Counted from the stretch's first letter, positions 15,121 to 23,781 are shown. The stretch is DNA of 64,000 bases from Mogibacterium sp. (GCA_017433975.1 JAFRGD010000008.1:1-64000); one strand, 5' to 3'. The notes: generated by a model from the letters alone, not told the origin. Translations and numbers: made by a program.

Positions 15121-16731
15121 TTACATCTTATAAATATCCTGATAGCCTTGGTTGGCGTCGTAGTTCCAGTGATTTGGATAAAGCTCGCTTAGTTCATCAT
15201 CGGTGATTTTTCTGCCGCCCGCGCCTTCCCAGGTGACCGGATAGCCGTCCATGATCGGTTCATACCGGTCGATCAGCTCCAGCTCCGTTCCGCCGGCCGG
15301 CAGCCGGTAGAACCATTCGGTGGAATAACTGTTTCCGTAATCCATGCAGAGGATTCCGCCTTCTACGAAGTGGATCTGCGGGTGCGTTCCGTTCGGCTCG
15401 TGTCCTCGAATCAGCGGAACCGCCTTCGTCCCGTCGAACGTATAGATTTCGAACGGCGTCCAGCCGCTGAAGTCCGGTTGCGATTCGTAAAGTGCCAGAA
15501 TCAGTTCGTCGGTACCGTCCCCGTTGATGTCGCGGACGGCGTAATGAAACGCGATCCCGCCTTTCTCATATTTGCTCTGAAACTGCATCATGAGCCAGTC
15601 GAACTGCACGTCATCCTGATGCCAGTAGTACAGAATGTCCGCGTAGTCCGGGTTATCTACAATCGGTATATCATTTTCGCTGTACGGGGGCAGCATATCC
15701 GAGATGAAGTTGCGGTAGTCGACGAGGATGGCACCGTAGGCCTGTTCGGCGGCCTGCGAAGTCGATTGAGTGGCTGGCGGTTCGGGTTCCGGGACGACCG
15801 CCGGCTCGTCTTCCGGCGCTGCGGTCTGGTCAGTCTGCGAGACATCGGATCCGTCCGGGGCGGAAGCAGGGACCTTTTGGTTCTGATGCCGGACCACCGC
15901 TGTGATGCCGCCGCCGATGAGCAGCACGGCCAGGACGCCGGCGATGATCTTGGTGCGGAGGACCGCATGCGCGGCGGCGCCGACGGCCTTTCCGGCTGCC
16001 ATAGAAGCGTGGGCCGTTGCCGCGGCAGAGCGGGCGGAGAGCGCCGTTCGTACGATTTCGGCGCGGACCGCGTCGGAAACGCCGGTGGCCAGTTGCGCTT
16101 CGTAGTTCCGGAGAAGCAGGAGGAAGAACGGGAGCGGAGCCAGGCCGTAGAGCTTGGTGCCTTTCTTCTCCAGGTCGCGGACCGCGGCTTCGATTTTGCG
16201 GCGGCCGTACTGCAGGCGGCTCTTCACCGTCGCCTCCGGGATGCCGAGCTCGACCGCAATCTCTCTCACGGACATCTGTTCATAGTAATATAGGGTGATG
16301 CAGGTCCGCTGCTCGTCCGGGAGGCTGTCGAGGATCTCACGGACCAGTCGGGCGGTTTCCTGCTGATCCAGCGAGACGTCCGGCAGATTCTCCGCATGAT
16401 CGTCCCGGAATTCCGGGAGCGCGTCGTCTTCGCTCTCCGTCATGGAAGAGAACACGACCGGTTTCTTCCTGCGCAGCTGGTCGATCGCCATGTTGTGCGC
16501 GATGCGTTTGATCCACGGACGGAATTTTGACGGGTCCGACAGCGCATTCATGCTGGCGAAGGCCTTGATATAGCTGTCCTGCAGGATGTCCAGCGCGGCG
16601 TCTTCGTCTTTGACGAGGAATTTCGCGGTGCTGTAGACATCGTTGTAGGTGAGGTTGTAAAGTTCTGTCAGTGCATTCTGGTCTCCGGCGGCCGCGGCGC
16701 GGACGAGGTCCGGAAAAACGGATTCGTTCAT
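15121..16731 (-). CDS. ECF-type sigma factor fused to a membrane anchor and extracytoplasmic domain
   Basis: A 536-residue protein, about three times longer than a usual ECF sigma factor. Residues ~1-90 contain sigma region 2 (ALDILQDSYIKAFASM, FRPWIKRIAHNMAIDQLRR). Residues ~125-185 contain region 4 (LPDEQRTCITLYYYEQMSV, IAVELGIPEATVKSRLQYGR). An Ala-rich linker leads to a transmembrane helix at about 261-280, then a Pro/Glu/Thr-rich stalk and a C-terminal domain of ~200 residues outside the membrane (VRDINGDGTDELILALYE resembles FG-GAP/VCBS-type text). A good AAAGGAG site precedes the ATG. A self-contained surface-sensing sigma factor is inferred. Confidence 0.85.
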   Translation of the reverse strand: MNESVFPDLVRAAAAGDQNALTELYNLTYNDVYSTAKFLVKDEDAALDILQDSYIKAFASMNALSDPSKFRPWIKRIAHNMAIDQLRRKKPVVFSSMTESEDDALPEFRDDHAENLPDVSLDQQETARLVREILDSLPDEQRTCITLYYYEQMSVREIAVELGIPEATVKSRLQYGRRKIEAAVRDLEKKGTKLYGLAPLPFFLLLLRNYEAQLATGVSDAVRAEIVRTALSARSAAATAHASMAAGKAVGAAAHAVLRTKIIAGVLAVLLIGGGITAVVRHQNQKVPASAPDGSDVSQTDQTAAPEDEPAVVPEPEPPATQSTSQAAEQAYGAILVDYRNFISDMLPPYSENDIPIVDNPDYADILYYWHQDDVQFDWLMMQFQSKYEKGGIAFHYAVRDINGDGTDELILALYESQPDFSGWTPFEIYTFDGTKAVPLIRGHEPNGTHPQIHFVEGGILCMDYGNSYSTEWFYRLPAGGTELELIDRYEPIMDGYPVTWEGAGGRKITDDELSELYPNHWNYDANQGYQDIYKM

Positions 16732-16828
16732 GATGGACTCCTTTGGATGTTAACCGTTATTTCAATGCTGATTATAGTTTAAAAGTTTGCGGCGGGGTGT
16801 GTCAACCGGTTTTGCTCAATGGCGGCCG

Positions 16829-17464
16829 TTAAAACCATCTGCTGATGTTGACGGCGGCATTGGCCACATTGGCGGCCGCGTTGATGGCGTTGCTTCTGCG
16901 GATGCCCTTGAGCGCCTGGGTCTGCGTCTGCTGCTGGGAGAGGATCTCGGCGTTCGCATTCTCCACGCTCCAGCGGTGGAGCTGCTCGTCGCACATCTGC
17001 AGCGCCTGGTTGATGTCGTTCGTGCGGCCGGTCTCTACGATCTTCACCAGATAACCGGTCGCCGTCGGATACCAGTAATCGCTCGGAATGACGGAGACGA
17101 TCTGGGCGTTGTCTTCCAGGATCTTCGTGCCCTCGGCCTCCAGCGCGTCGGCTTCCTGCATGCTGGCTTCGTATGTCGCCTGAATCCGCGGGGCGAAGAT
17201 TCCTTTGTACAGATAGATGCCTATGAAAACGGCGGCTCCGAGCGCCGCAATCGGGGTGAGGGCCATTACGACCATGCCGGCGAGCACTCCGAGGAACTCC
17301 CCGCCGAACATTCCGGCGAGGACCGCGATGATCTTACCGTTCCGCCTGCGTTTTGCTGCCTTGGTTTCGGCTTCCACGCGGATCGCCGCTGCACGTTCGA
17401 AAAACGGGTACGCCTGGGTGCAGACGCGGTCTGCTGCTCTCAATTGTTCTGCTAACTGGTTCAT
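16829..17464 (-). CDS. Membrane protein of unknown function
   Basis: A 211-residue protein. The N-terminal ~38 residues are helical and charged, then two hydrophobic segments (IIAVLAGMFGGEFLGVLAGM and PIAALGAAVFIGIYLYKGIF) form a probable membrane hairpin, followed by a ~130-residue coiled or helical Gln/Asn/Ala-rich tail. I recognise no family. AAGGAGG lies directly upstream of ATG 17464. It lies upstream of the membrane-anchored sigma-factor gene on the same strand with a 97-bp gap, so a functional link is possible but unproven. Its leader shares short segments with the one before the 37-residue ORF. Confidence 0.65.
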   Translation of the reverse strand: MNQLAEQLRAADRVCTQAYPFFERAAAIRVEAETKAAKRRRNGKIIAVLAGMFGGEFLGVLAGMVVMALTPIAALGAAVFIGIYLYKGIFAPRIQATYEASMQEADALEAEGTKILEDNAQIVSVIPSDYWYPTATGYLVKIVETGRTNDINQALQMCDEQLHRWSVENANAEILSQQQTQTQALKGIRRSNAINAAANVANAAVNISRWF

Positions 17465-17538
17465 GATTTTCCTCCTTGTATCTTTCTCAATGGTTCCATT
17501 CGTTTTGGTTTACACTTCTATGACGGATCATCCAGCCG

Positions 17539-17652
17539 TCAGGATTTAAGAATTTCAAATATTTTTTTTAAAATTTGCCGGGCGATGACCGGGTCGAGCT
17601 TCTGGTACTCGGCCAGCAGCCGGAACAGGCGCGCGATGTCGATTTCCTCCAT
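17539..17652 (-). CDS. Small 37-residue protein, unknown
   Basis: A 37-residue open frame starting MEEIDIARLFRLLAEYQ and ending in LKS. It looks like one long amphipathic helix with an acidic start and a basic end. The start at 17652 is chosen because AGGAGG (complement of 17661-17666) sits 8 bp upstream; the longer frame upstream crosses a terminator and is not credible. A short cytosolic or membrane-associated helix is plausible. No family assigned. Confidence 0.5.
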   Translation of the reverse strand: MEEIDIARLFRLLAEYQKLDPVIARQILKKIFEILKS

Positions 17653-17730
17653 CCATGGGTCCTCCTTTCTCTCGCTTCTACCCCTATGACGAAAAAGGGA
17701 GGGGACAGGATTTAATAAATTGCAAAAAAA

Positions 17731-17766
17731 TAAAAAACCCCCGGAACCGGGACGGTCCGGGGGTTT
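17731..17766 (-). terminator. Terminator of the minus-strand cyclase gene
   Basis: Read on the minus strand, AAACCCCCGGACCG pairs with CGGTTCCGGGGGTTT and is followed by TTTATTTTTTT. It ends the cyclase transcript 12 bp after its stop and precedes the small 37-residue gene. Confidence 0.88.
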
Positions 17767-17777
17767 GGAGAGTATCG

Positions 17778-18530
17778 TTATTCGGTGATGGCGAAGACTC
17801 TGACCGGCATGCCGGTGGCGCTCTTGATGCGCGGCCATGCCGCGACGAGGATCGCACCTGCCGGAGCGACCTGATCGAGGTTGCGGAGAACTTCGATCTG
17901 GAGCTTGCCCATGGCGAGGACGTACCGCTCGCAGGCGAGGTCGCCGGCCTTTTCGGCTTCTTTGGATGCGTCGGTGTCCAGCGTCTCGTGTCCGTTGGCG
18001 GCTGCGTTGCGTACTTCATAGATGTACTTGAGCGCATCCAGGGACCAGCCAGGGAAGTTCTCGCTGCCGTCCTCGGCGAGGCCGGAGAGGAGGTTCATGT
18101 CAGGCCATCTTTTATACCAGTCGGTACGGATCGCAACAAATGCGCCGTCCGGAATCGGGCCGTATTTTGCCTCGTAATCCATGATGTCCTGCGCGGTCAC
18201 CGCGTAGTGGACGTCTTCTTTGACCTTGTCGGTGATGTCGACGACGCAGAGCGGGAACACCCCGTTCTCCACGCCGAATTCTTCCGACAGGGCTGCGCCT
18301 CGGATGAAGTGCCCCGGGAAGTCGATGTGCGTTCCCAGCTGCCCCGGGAATTTGAAGGTCTGGATTGTGCACTCGAGCATCGGGTTGCCCCACTCGAAAA
18401 CGGTCTTGCCGAGTTCGACGCTGCCCTCCGGAATGCCGCTCCAGTACGGACTGTCGTTTGTGAGCTCATGCGACAGTTCCACCCATTTGAGTTTGCGTGC
18501 GCTCTCCAGCGCGTCCCATAGTTTGTACAT
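17778..18530 (-). CDS. Cyclase family protein (kynurenine-formamidase-like metal hydrolase)
   Basis: A 250-residue enzyme of the cyclase family (PF04199). The metal-binding signature HxDxxxH is visible in GQLGTHIDFPGHF, preceded by VELSHELTNDSPYW. Family members hydrolyse amides or cyclic compounds, such as N-formylkynurenine or isatin, using Mn or Zn. The gene has its own promoter overlapping the stop of the regulator gene upstream. The same strand holds an aminotransferase and a formyltransferase/acyl-CoA synthetase fusion, so it may process a formylated or cyclic intermediate of that pathway; this is inference. Confidence 0.85.
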   Translation of the reverse strand: MYKLWDALESARKLKWVELSHELTNDSPYWSGIPEGSVELGKTVFEWGNPMLECTIQTFKFPGQLGTHIDFPGHFIRGAALSEEFGVENGVFPLCVVDITDKVKEDVHYAVTAQDIMDYEAKYGPIPDGAFVAIRTDWYKRWPDMNLLSGLAEDGSENFPGWSLDALKYIYEVRNAAANGHETLDTDASKEAEKAGDLACERYVLAMGKLQIEVLRNLDQVAPAGAILVAAWPRIKSATGMPVRVFAITE

Positions 18531-18579
18531 TTCTTACTCCTCCGTTATATTGTTCTCTGCTACGGTTCATTAAAAAAGT

Positions 18580-18608
18580 ATATTATTAGCCAGCCGGTGC
18601 TTTTTCAA
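18580..18608 (-). promoter_or_regulatory. Sigma-A-type promoter of the cyclase gene
   Basis: On the minus strand TTGAAA (18603-18608) and TAATAT (18580-18585) are separated by exactly 17 bp. The -35 overlaps the TGA stop of the regulator gene. The start codon is ~50 bp downstream with a GGAGGAG site, so the cyclase can be transcribed independently of the upstream genes. Confidence 0.7.
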
Positions 18609-19444
18609 CCGATGGACAGCGACGAGTGCACCCACAACAGCTTTGCCGGCCGGCCCGAGACGTTCTTCCAGGAGTGCATCTCCGAGCCTTTGTAGTAGAA
18701 CGTGTCGCCGGCGCGGAGCGTGTAAACCTCGTTGTCGTTCAGGATGAACTCGAACGTGCCGGAGAGGATGTAGACCATTTCCTCGCCGTTGTGGCGGTGC
18801 GACGTCAGGTTGCCGCAGCCCGGCTGGACTGTGCAGAGCACGGGGTACATGACGTGCTCGCGCATGGAAACGAGCGAGTGCATCTCGAGGCCCGGGTCGT
18901 TTTTGAGCTGGATCGCCTCGCCGCGGCCCTTCCGGACGAGATGGGTGTCGGTGCCCGACGGCTCGAGAAAGTAGAGCGGGTTCTCCCCATAGAAGTGCGC
19001 CAGCTTGTTCAGGAGGTCGAGCGAGACGTTGCCGCCGTTCTCCAGGTTGCTCAGGTGCGCCGCGGAAATGCCGACAGCCTGGCTGACCTCCTCCAGCGTG
19101 TAACCCTTTTGTTTCCGGATCTCGCGCCATTTTTCGCTGATCAGCTTGCGGGAGTAGAACGTTTCCTTTTGCTTCTCCACGTAGTCCTCGACGTCGACGA
19201 CGTTGTCACCGGCCGCCGGGAGCAGCATCCGGATCGCCTGTGCGCTCATGCGGCCGTCGATGGAATACGTTTTGATCTTTTTGAGCGTTTCAATGTCGTC
19301 CGGCGTGAAAACCCGGTAATTGGAAGGGGAGCGGCTAATCTTGATGAGGCCTTTTTTCTCCCAGTTTCGGATCGTCACCGGCGTGACGCCGATCATCCGC
19401 GCGACCTGGTCGATATGAAAATAGATTTTGTCGTTGTGGTTCAT
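18605..19444 (-). CDS. Transcriptional regulator with MerR, XRE and cupin domains
   Basis: A 279-residue regulator combining three modules. Residues ~8-75 are a MerR-type winged helix (FHIDQVARMIGVTPVTIRNW, then NYRVFTPDDIETLKKI). Residues ~104-158 are a second, XRE-type helix-turn-helix (KQKGYTLEEVSQAVGISAAH, LSNLENG). Residues ~205-275 are a cupin barrel (LTSHRHNGEEMVYILSGTFE, LRAGDTFYYKGSEMHSW) likely to bind a small carboxylate or amino-acid effector, perhaps through a metal. XRE-cupin regulators are common beside amino-acid catabolic genes; the added MerR domain is unusual. It lies between the acyl-CoA synthetase and the cyclase and probably controls the locus. Confidence 0.88.
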   Translation of the reverse strand: MNHNDKIYFHIDQVARMIGVTPVTIRNWEKKGLIKISRSPSNYRVFTPDDIETLKKIKTYSIDGRMSAQAIRMLLPAAGDNVVDVEDYVEKQKETFYSRKLISEKWREIRKQKGYTLEEVSQAVGISAAHLSNLENGGNVSLDLLNKLAHFYGENPLYFLEPSGTDTHLVRKGRGEAIQLKNDPGLEMHSLVSMREHVMYPVLCTVQPGCGNLTSHRHNGEEMVYILSGTFEFILNDNEVYTLRAGDTFYYKGSEMHSWKNVSGRPAKLLWVHSSLSIG

Positions 19445-19477
19445 GAATGTCGGTCCTTGTTGAAATACGTGGAATGA

Positions 19478-22318
19478 TCAGACTCTGACCCGCGCGTCGA
19501 CCGCGAGGAAGCTCTCCCTGGTATTGTCGTAAATGAGCGGGTTGATGTCCATTTCGCTGATCTGCGGGTGATCCAGCAGGAGCTGGTTGACCCACATGAT
19601 GATCGTCTTAAGCTGTGCGACGTCCGCCGGCTTGCTGCCGCGGTAGCCCTCGAGCAGCGGACGGCAGGCGAGGCTGCGGAGCATGCGCTCCGGGTCTGAA
19701 GCGGCGAGCGGGACGTGCGCGTAAGCGACATCTTTATAGAGTTCGACCAGCGTCCCGCCGAGGCCGGTCATGATGCCGTGGCCGACGGCCGGGTCGAGGA
19801 AGGCGCCGATGATCATTTCAGGGTCTCCGCTGACCTGTTCCTGCACCTGGATGCCACGGAGGCCAGGGAAGCGGACCTCCCACGCCGCGAGGACGGCTGC
19901 GAGCTCCTCCGGGCTCTGGATGCCCAGACGGACGCCGCCGACGTCGGATTTGTGGACGATGTCCGGGTGGTCGATCTTTGCGACCACCGGGTAGGACAAG
20001 TCGAGCGCGTTCGCGTCACCGCCGCACGGCAGGCTGGCGCTCTTGACGACCGGAATCCCGTAGAGCGAAAGCAGTTGGAAGCAGTCTGCAGCCGGGAGAT
20101 AACTGCCAGGGGCTGTCGAAGCGATGATATTACGAGCTTCGCACCGGGCGGCAGGGGAGACCGCGGTATCGTAAGATTCCGCCGGAACCGGCGCCCGTTC
20201 CGTCATGTAGTACATCGTGCGGACCATCTGGTCCGGGAAGGTGAAGGTCGGGATGCCGCCGGCCCGCATGACCGAACGGCCGCCTGCGCCGAGCGTCGGC
20301 CCGAAGAAGCAGGAGAAGATCGGCAGCGGGCTCGTGTTGAGGATGTCGACCATGGCCTGCGCCACCTTACCGGTATCGACGGTGGCCGGCGGCACGCAGT
20401 CCACGATGATCGCGTCGTATTTGCCGCTGTCGATCATGGCGTGCGCCGCGTAGCTGTAATGCTCCGGCGGGGCAGGGGCCACGAGATCGAGCGGGTTGCC
20501 GGTCGACGCCTCCGGAAGGAGATGCGTAGCGAGTTCGGCCCGGTCCGCATCGTCCAGCACCGGCAATTCAAAGCCGTTCCGGATCAGCGCGTCTGTCGTC
20601 AGGGTACCCAAACCGCCTGCGTTGGAAATGATGCCGACGCGGTTTCCTTTGATCCGCGGCATCTTGCTGAGGCTCGACGCCAGCAGGAAGGCTTCCTCCA
20701 GGTTGTCGACCCGGATGACGCCGCATTTCTTGAGGAGCGCGTCGACCACGTCATCGTTTCCGACGAGGCTGCCGGTGTGTGAACTGGCCGCCGCGGCGCC
20801 GGCTTTGCTGCGGCCCGCTTTGACGATGATGACCGGCTTTGTGATTCCGGCCATGACCCGTTCAAACCGGTACGGCTCCGGCACCGTCTCCATGTACATC
20901 ATGATGATGCGCGTGTTGTCGTCTGCCTGCAGCAGCGGCAACAGGTCGCACGGGTTGACGTTGACCATGTTCCCCAGCGAGATCACCGCGGAGAAGCCGA
21001 CGTCCAGCTGATCCGCGAAGTCGATCAGGCTGGCACCGAGGGCGCCAGACTGCGTCAGGAACGCCACCGGACCAACCGGCGGAATCTGTTCGAGCATCAT
21101 GGCACTCAGCTTGACAGCGCTGTCCGTGTTCGCGATGCCCATGCAGTTCGGACCGGTCATGCGCATGTTATATTTATCAACGAGTCGAAGCAGCTCCCGC
21201 TCGCGGGCGACGCCTTCGCCGCCGATTTCGCGGAAGCCTGCGGTGATGCAGACCAGGGCTGGGATGCCCTTGCGGCCGCACTCCTCGGCGACCGTCAGGA
21301 CGCCGCCGGAAGGGACGCAGATGACGCCGAGGTCGACGGACTCCGGGATGTCGAGGACCGACTGGTAGCCAGGCATGCCGAAGACGTCCTCGCCCTTGCG
21401 GTTGACGGCGAACACCTTGCCCGGGAAGCCGATCTCGATCAGGTTCCGCACGACGGCGTTTCCCATGCCGGGACGCGTGGACGCGCCGATGACCGCCACG
21501 GAAGTCGGCCGGAGGAGCAGGTCGGCCCGGCGCTGGTGCCGCGGCTTGTTCTCCTCCCAGCTCTCAAAGCACAGCCCGTCCGGCGCCGGCTCCCCTTTGT
21601 AATAAAGGACGTTGTCGTCGCTCACGGAGAAGTTGCCCAGCGCCAGTTCGAGCACGGCGCGGGCGCCGGTGACGCGCGCCTGCGCGTTGACCAGCTTGAG
21701 GTAGTGACGGAACCGGGCCTCCTCGTCCGGGAAGACCTCGTCCGTGACCGGGATCTTTGGAGAGCGGACGAGCAGCGGGCCCGCGTCCAGCTGGGCTGTG
21801 GCGATGTGCGCGCTCGCCCGGAGGTAATCCATGTTGTGTTCGAACGCGCTCTTGATCCCGTTGGCGCCCGCGAGCAGCCGGCGGCCGTCCTCGTCCCGCA
21901 CGGCGAGGTCCGCCGGGTGGATGTTGACGACGATATAGTTCTCGAGCACGCTGTCCGAAACGGCCCAGACGTAACCGGCGAGCAGGATCATGTCAGCCTG
22001 CAGGTCTGCGTACAGAGCCAGCGCCTCCGCATCAAACTCCGCGCGAACCTCGCGGTCGCGCAGCGGTTTTTCGCGCTCCGCATAGTATTGGCGGATATCC
22101 AGCGTGCGGCACGGGATGCCCAACTCGGCCGCCGTGGCCACGGCCTTGACCGTCGGGCTGTCGGTGAAGACGCCGACGATCTCAAACGGGCAGCCCTCCG
22201 CGGTCTGCTCCATTTCCTTCTGGAGTTCGTACGCCTTCCAGAGAGTCGCTCCGGACCCGGAGCAACACCCAAGCACCCGGAGCTTGCCCCGGGCAGGGTT
22301 GATGATCGGTCTTAACAT
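19478..22318 (-). CDS. PurN-like formyltransferase domain fused to ADP-forming acyl-CoA synthetase
   Basis: A 946-residue two-enzyme fusion. Residues ~13-235 have the glycinamide-ribonucleotide-formyltransferase fold: a phosphate-loop-like SGSGATL (19-25), the NxH motif in VVNIHP (Asn132, His134) and the catalytic-type Asp178 in LDAGPLL. Residues ~265-700 are the CoA-binding and ligase domains of acetate:CoA ligase (ADP-forming), with SVAVIGASTRPGMGN and the phospho-histidine motif SSHTGSL (His514). The C-terminal ~230 residues are the ATP-grasp domain (HKSDVGGVRLGI). The synthetase would make ATP from an acyl-CoA. The role of the formyl-transfer domain is unknown. AAGGAG precedes ATG 22318. 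Confidence 0.9.
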   Translation of the reverse strand: MLRPIINPARGKLRVLGCCSGSGATLWKAYELQKEMEQTAEGCPFEIVGVFTDSPTVKAVATAAELGIPCRTLDIRQYYAEREKPLRDREVRAEFDAEALALYADLQADMILLAGYVWAVSDSVLENYIVVNIHPADLAVRDEDGRRLLAGANGIKSAFEHNMDYLRASAHIATAQLDAGPLLVRSPKIPVTDEVFPDEEARFRHYLKLVNAQARVTGARAVLELALGNFSVSDDNVLYYKGEPAPDGLCFESWEENKPRHQRRADLLLRPTSVAVIGASTRPGMGNAVVRNLIEIGFPGKVFAVNRKGEDVFGMPGYQSVLDIPESVDLGVICVPSGGVLTVAEECGRKGIPALVCITAGFREIGGEGVARERELLRLVDKYNMRMTGPNCMGIANTDSAVKLSAMMLEQIPPVGPVAFLTQSGALGASLIDFADQLDVGFSAVISLGNMVNVNPCDLLPLLQADDNTRIIMMYMETVPEPYRFERVMAGITKPVIIVKAGRSKAGAAAASSHTGSLVGNDDVVDALLKKCGVIRVDNLEEAFLLASSLSKMPRIKGNRVGIISNAGGLGTLTTDALIRNGFELPVLDDADRAELATHLLPEASTGNPLDLVAPAPPEHYSYAAHAMIDSGKYDAIIVDCVPPATVDTGKVAQAMVDILNTSPLPIFSCFFGPTLGAGGRSVMRAGGIPTFTFPDQMVRTMYYMTERAPVPAESYDTAVSPAARCEARNIIASTAPGSYLPAADCFQLLSLYGIPVVKSASLPCGGDANALDLSYPVVAKIDHPDIVHKSDVGGVRLGIQSPEELAAVLAAWEVRFPGLRGIQVQEQVSGDPEMIIGAFLDPAVGHGIMTGLGGTLVELYKDVAYAHVPLAASDPERMLRSLACRPLLEGYRGSKPADVAQLKTIIMWVNQLLLDHPQISEMDINPLIYDNTRESFLAVDARVRV

Positions 22319-22330
22319 ATCGGAAGCTCC

Positions 22331-23539
22331 TTAATCGATGCCTTTGATTTTGAAGTATTCTTTGACGGCCTCCGCCAGGCGCTCGACGCCCTTCTCCATG
22401 TTCTCGTACGAAGGCGTCGTGTAATTCAGGCGGAACGAGCGGCACGGGGCGTTGTTGTCGACCATGAAGTCGCGGCCCGGGACAAAGGCGACGCCCTTCT
22501 CGAGCGCGACCTCGGAGAGTTCCTGCGAGTCGCAGCCCTCCGGCAGCGTGCACCAGAGGAAGAGCCCGCCGTCCGGCCTCGTGTAAGTGACCCGCGGGTC
22601 GAGCTTCTCATCGAGGAGCTTGAGCATGAAGTCGCAGCGGTCACGGCAGATGCCTTGGATCTTTTTGACGTGGGCCTTGACGTCCGCGGTGTTCAGCCAT
22701 TCGTCCGTCAGGATCTGGAAGAAGATGTTCGAGTGGCAGTCGCTGAACTGCTTGGCGATCGTGAGGAGCTGCAGCGGCTCTTTGCGCGCCATGACGAAGC
22801 CGATGCGCATGCCGGCCGAGAGCAGCTTGGAGTAGGTGCCATTGTAGACGACGATGCCTTCGGTATCCATGGACTTGAACGACGGGATCTCTTCGCCGCG
22901 GAAGCGGAGCTCACCATAAGGGTTGTCCTCGAGGATGATGACCCCGTGCTCCGCGCAGAGCGCGTAGATGGCTTTGCGGCGCTCGTAGCTCAGGGTCTTG
23001 CCGCTCGGGTTCTGGAAGTTTGGAATCACATAAAGCATCTTGACCCGGTCCTGGGTCTCCAGCACATGTGCGAGGGCCTCCGGCCGGATGCCGTCGTCGT
23101 CCATGTCGAGGCCGATGACGTTGGCGCCGTGGATCCGCATGGCGTTGATGCCGCTGACGAAGGACGGCTGCTCGACGATGACGGTGTCGCCCGGGTTGAC
23201 GAAGACGTTGGCCGCCAGCGAGAGGCCCTGTTGGCCACCTGTGGTGATGATGAGGTCGTCCTCATCGGTCCCGATGTTGAAGTCCTCCTTGAGGCGTTTC
23301 TTTGTCGTCGCGCGAAGCGGCGGGTAGCCTTCGGTCATACTGTACTGCAGACCGGCGAGCGGCATTTCGCGGAAGATTTTTTCCGAGATTTCGTGGATCT
23401 CGTCCACCGGAATGGCCTCGTTCGCCGGACTTCCGGTCGACAGCGCGATCACGTCCGGGTGCGCCACCGCATACTTTATGATCTCGCGGATGGCCGACGG
23501 CCGGATGTTCCGCGTCCTATCAGAATAACGGTAGTCCAT
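22331..23539 (-). CDS. PLP-dependent aminotransferase (class I/II, MocR/ARO8-like enzyme)
   Basis: A 402-residue fold-type I aminotransferase without a DNA-binding domain. Conserved parts include TTGGQQGLSLAANVFVNPGD, YVIPNFQNPSGKTLS and the PLP-lysine segment YNGTYSKLLSAGMRIGFV. It most resembles 2-aminoadipate, aromatic or branched-chain transaminases of the ARO8/LysN group. It would make the 2-oxo acid feeding the acyl-CoA branch downstream. AAAAGGAG precedes the ATG and a consensus-like promoter lies 54 bp upstream. First gene of the minus arm, 12 bp from the synthetase fusion. Confidence 0.9.
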   Translation of the reverse strand: MDYRYSDRTRNIRPSAIREIIKYAVAHPDVIALSTGSPANEAIPVDEIHEISEKIFREMPLAGLQYSMTEGYPPLRATTKKRLKEDFNIGTDEDDLIITTGGQQGLSLAANVFVNPGDTVIVEQPSFVSGINAMRIHGANVIGLDMDDDGIRPEALAHVLETQDRVKMLYVIPNFQNPSGKTLSYERRKAIYALCAEHGVIILEDNPYGELRFRGEEIPSFKSMDTEGIVVYNGTYSKLLSAGMRIGFVMARKEPLQLLTIAKQFSDCHSNIFFQILTDEWLNTADVKAHVKKIQGICRDRCDFMLKLLDEKLDPRVTYTRPDGGLFLWCTLPEGCDSQELSEVALEKGVAFVPGRDFMVDNNAPCRSFRLNYTTPSYENMEKGVERLAEAVKEYFKIKGID

Positions 23540-23592
23540 GGGAAACTCCTTTTCTTAACAGAAATGCAAAAGCGGTATATTTCTCTGATTTA

Positions 23593-23621
23593 AGTATATG
23601 CGTGACGCAAAACTTTGTCAA
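23593..23621 (-). promoter_or_regulatory. Near-consensus promoter of the aminotransferase operon
   Basis: On the minus strand TTGACA (23616-23621), a 17-bp spacer and TATACT (23593-23598) form an almost perfect sigma-A promoter. It drives the aminotransferase, synthetase fusion and regulator genes. It lies back to back with the plus-strand promoter, ~60 bp apart, leaving room for shared operators. Confidence 0.88.
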
Positions 23622-23682
23622 ACAACTTTATATGGTTAATGAAATTTTTTGCAGAAAATCCGCGGGAAAAACGGAAATGCGC

Positions 23683-23711
23683 TTTACAAATCCGGCGTGT
23701 TCCCATATAGT
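23683..23711 (+). promoter_or_regulatory. Promoter of the homocitrate-synthase-like gene
   Basis: TTTACA (23683-23688), a 17-bp spacer and TATAGT (23706-23711) precede the plus arm. The start codon is 70 bp downstream, with GAGGAGG as ribosome binding site. Confidence 0.78.
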
Positions 23712-23781
23712 AAGTTTATAAGGAACTATATCAATGTTACTGTAAGTCTTTACTTTTTATGATAGAGGAGGTCATGACGAT

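Noticed and set aside
16771..16805. Promoter of the sigma-factor gene
   Set aside because: TATAAT (minus, 16771-16776) and TTGACA (minus, 16800-16805) are present but 23 bp apart, too far for a standard sigma-A promoter, so it was not listed as a feature.
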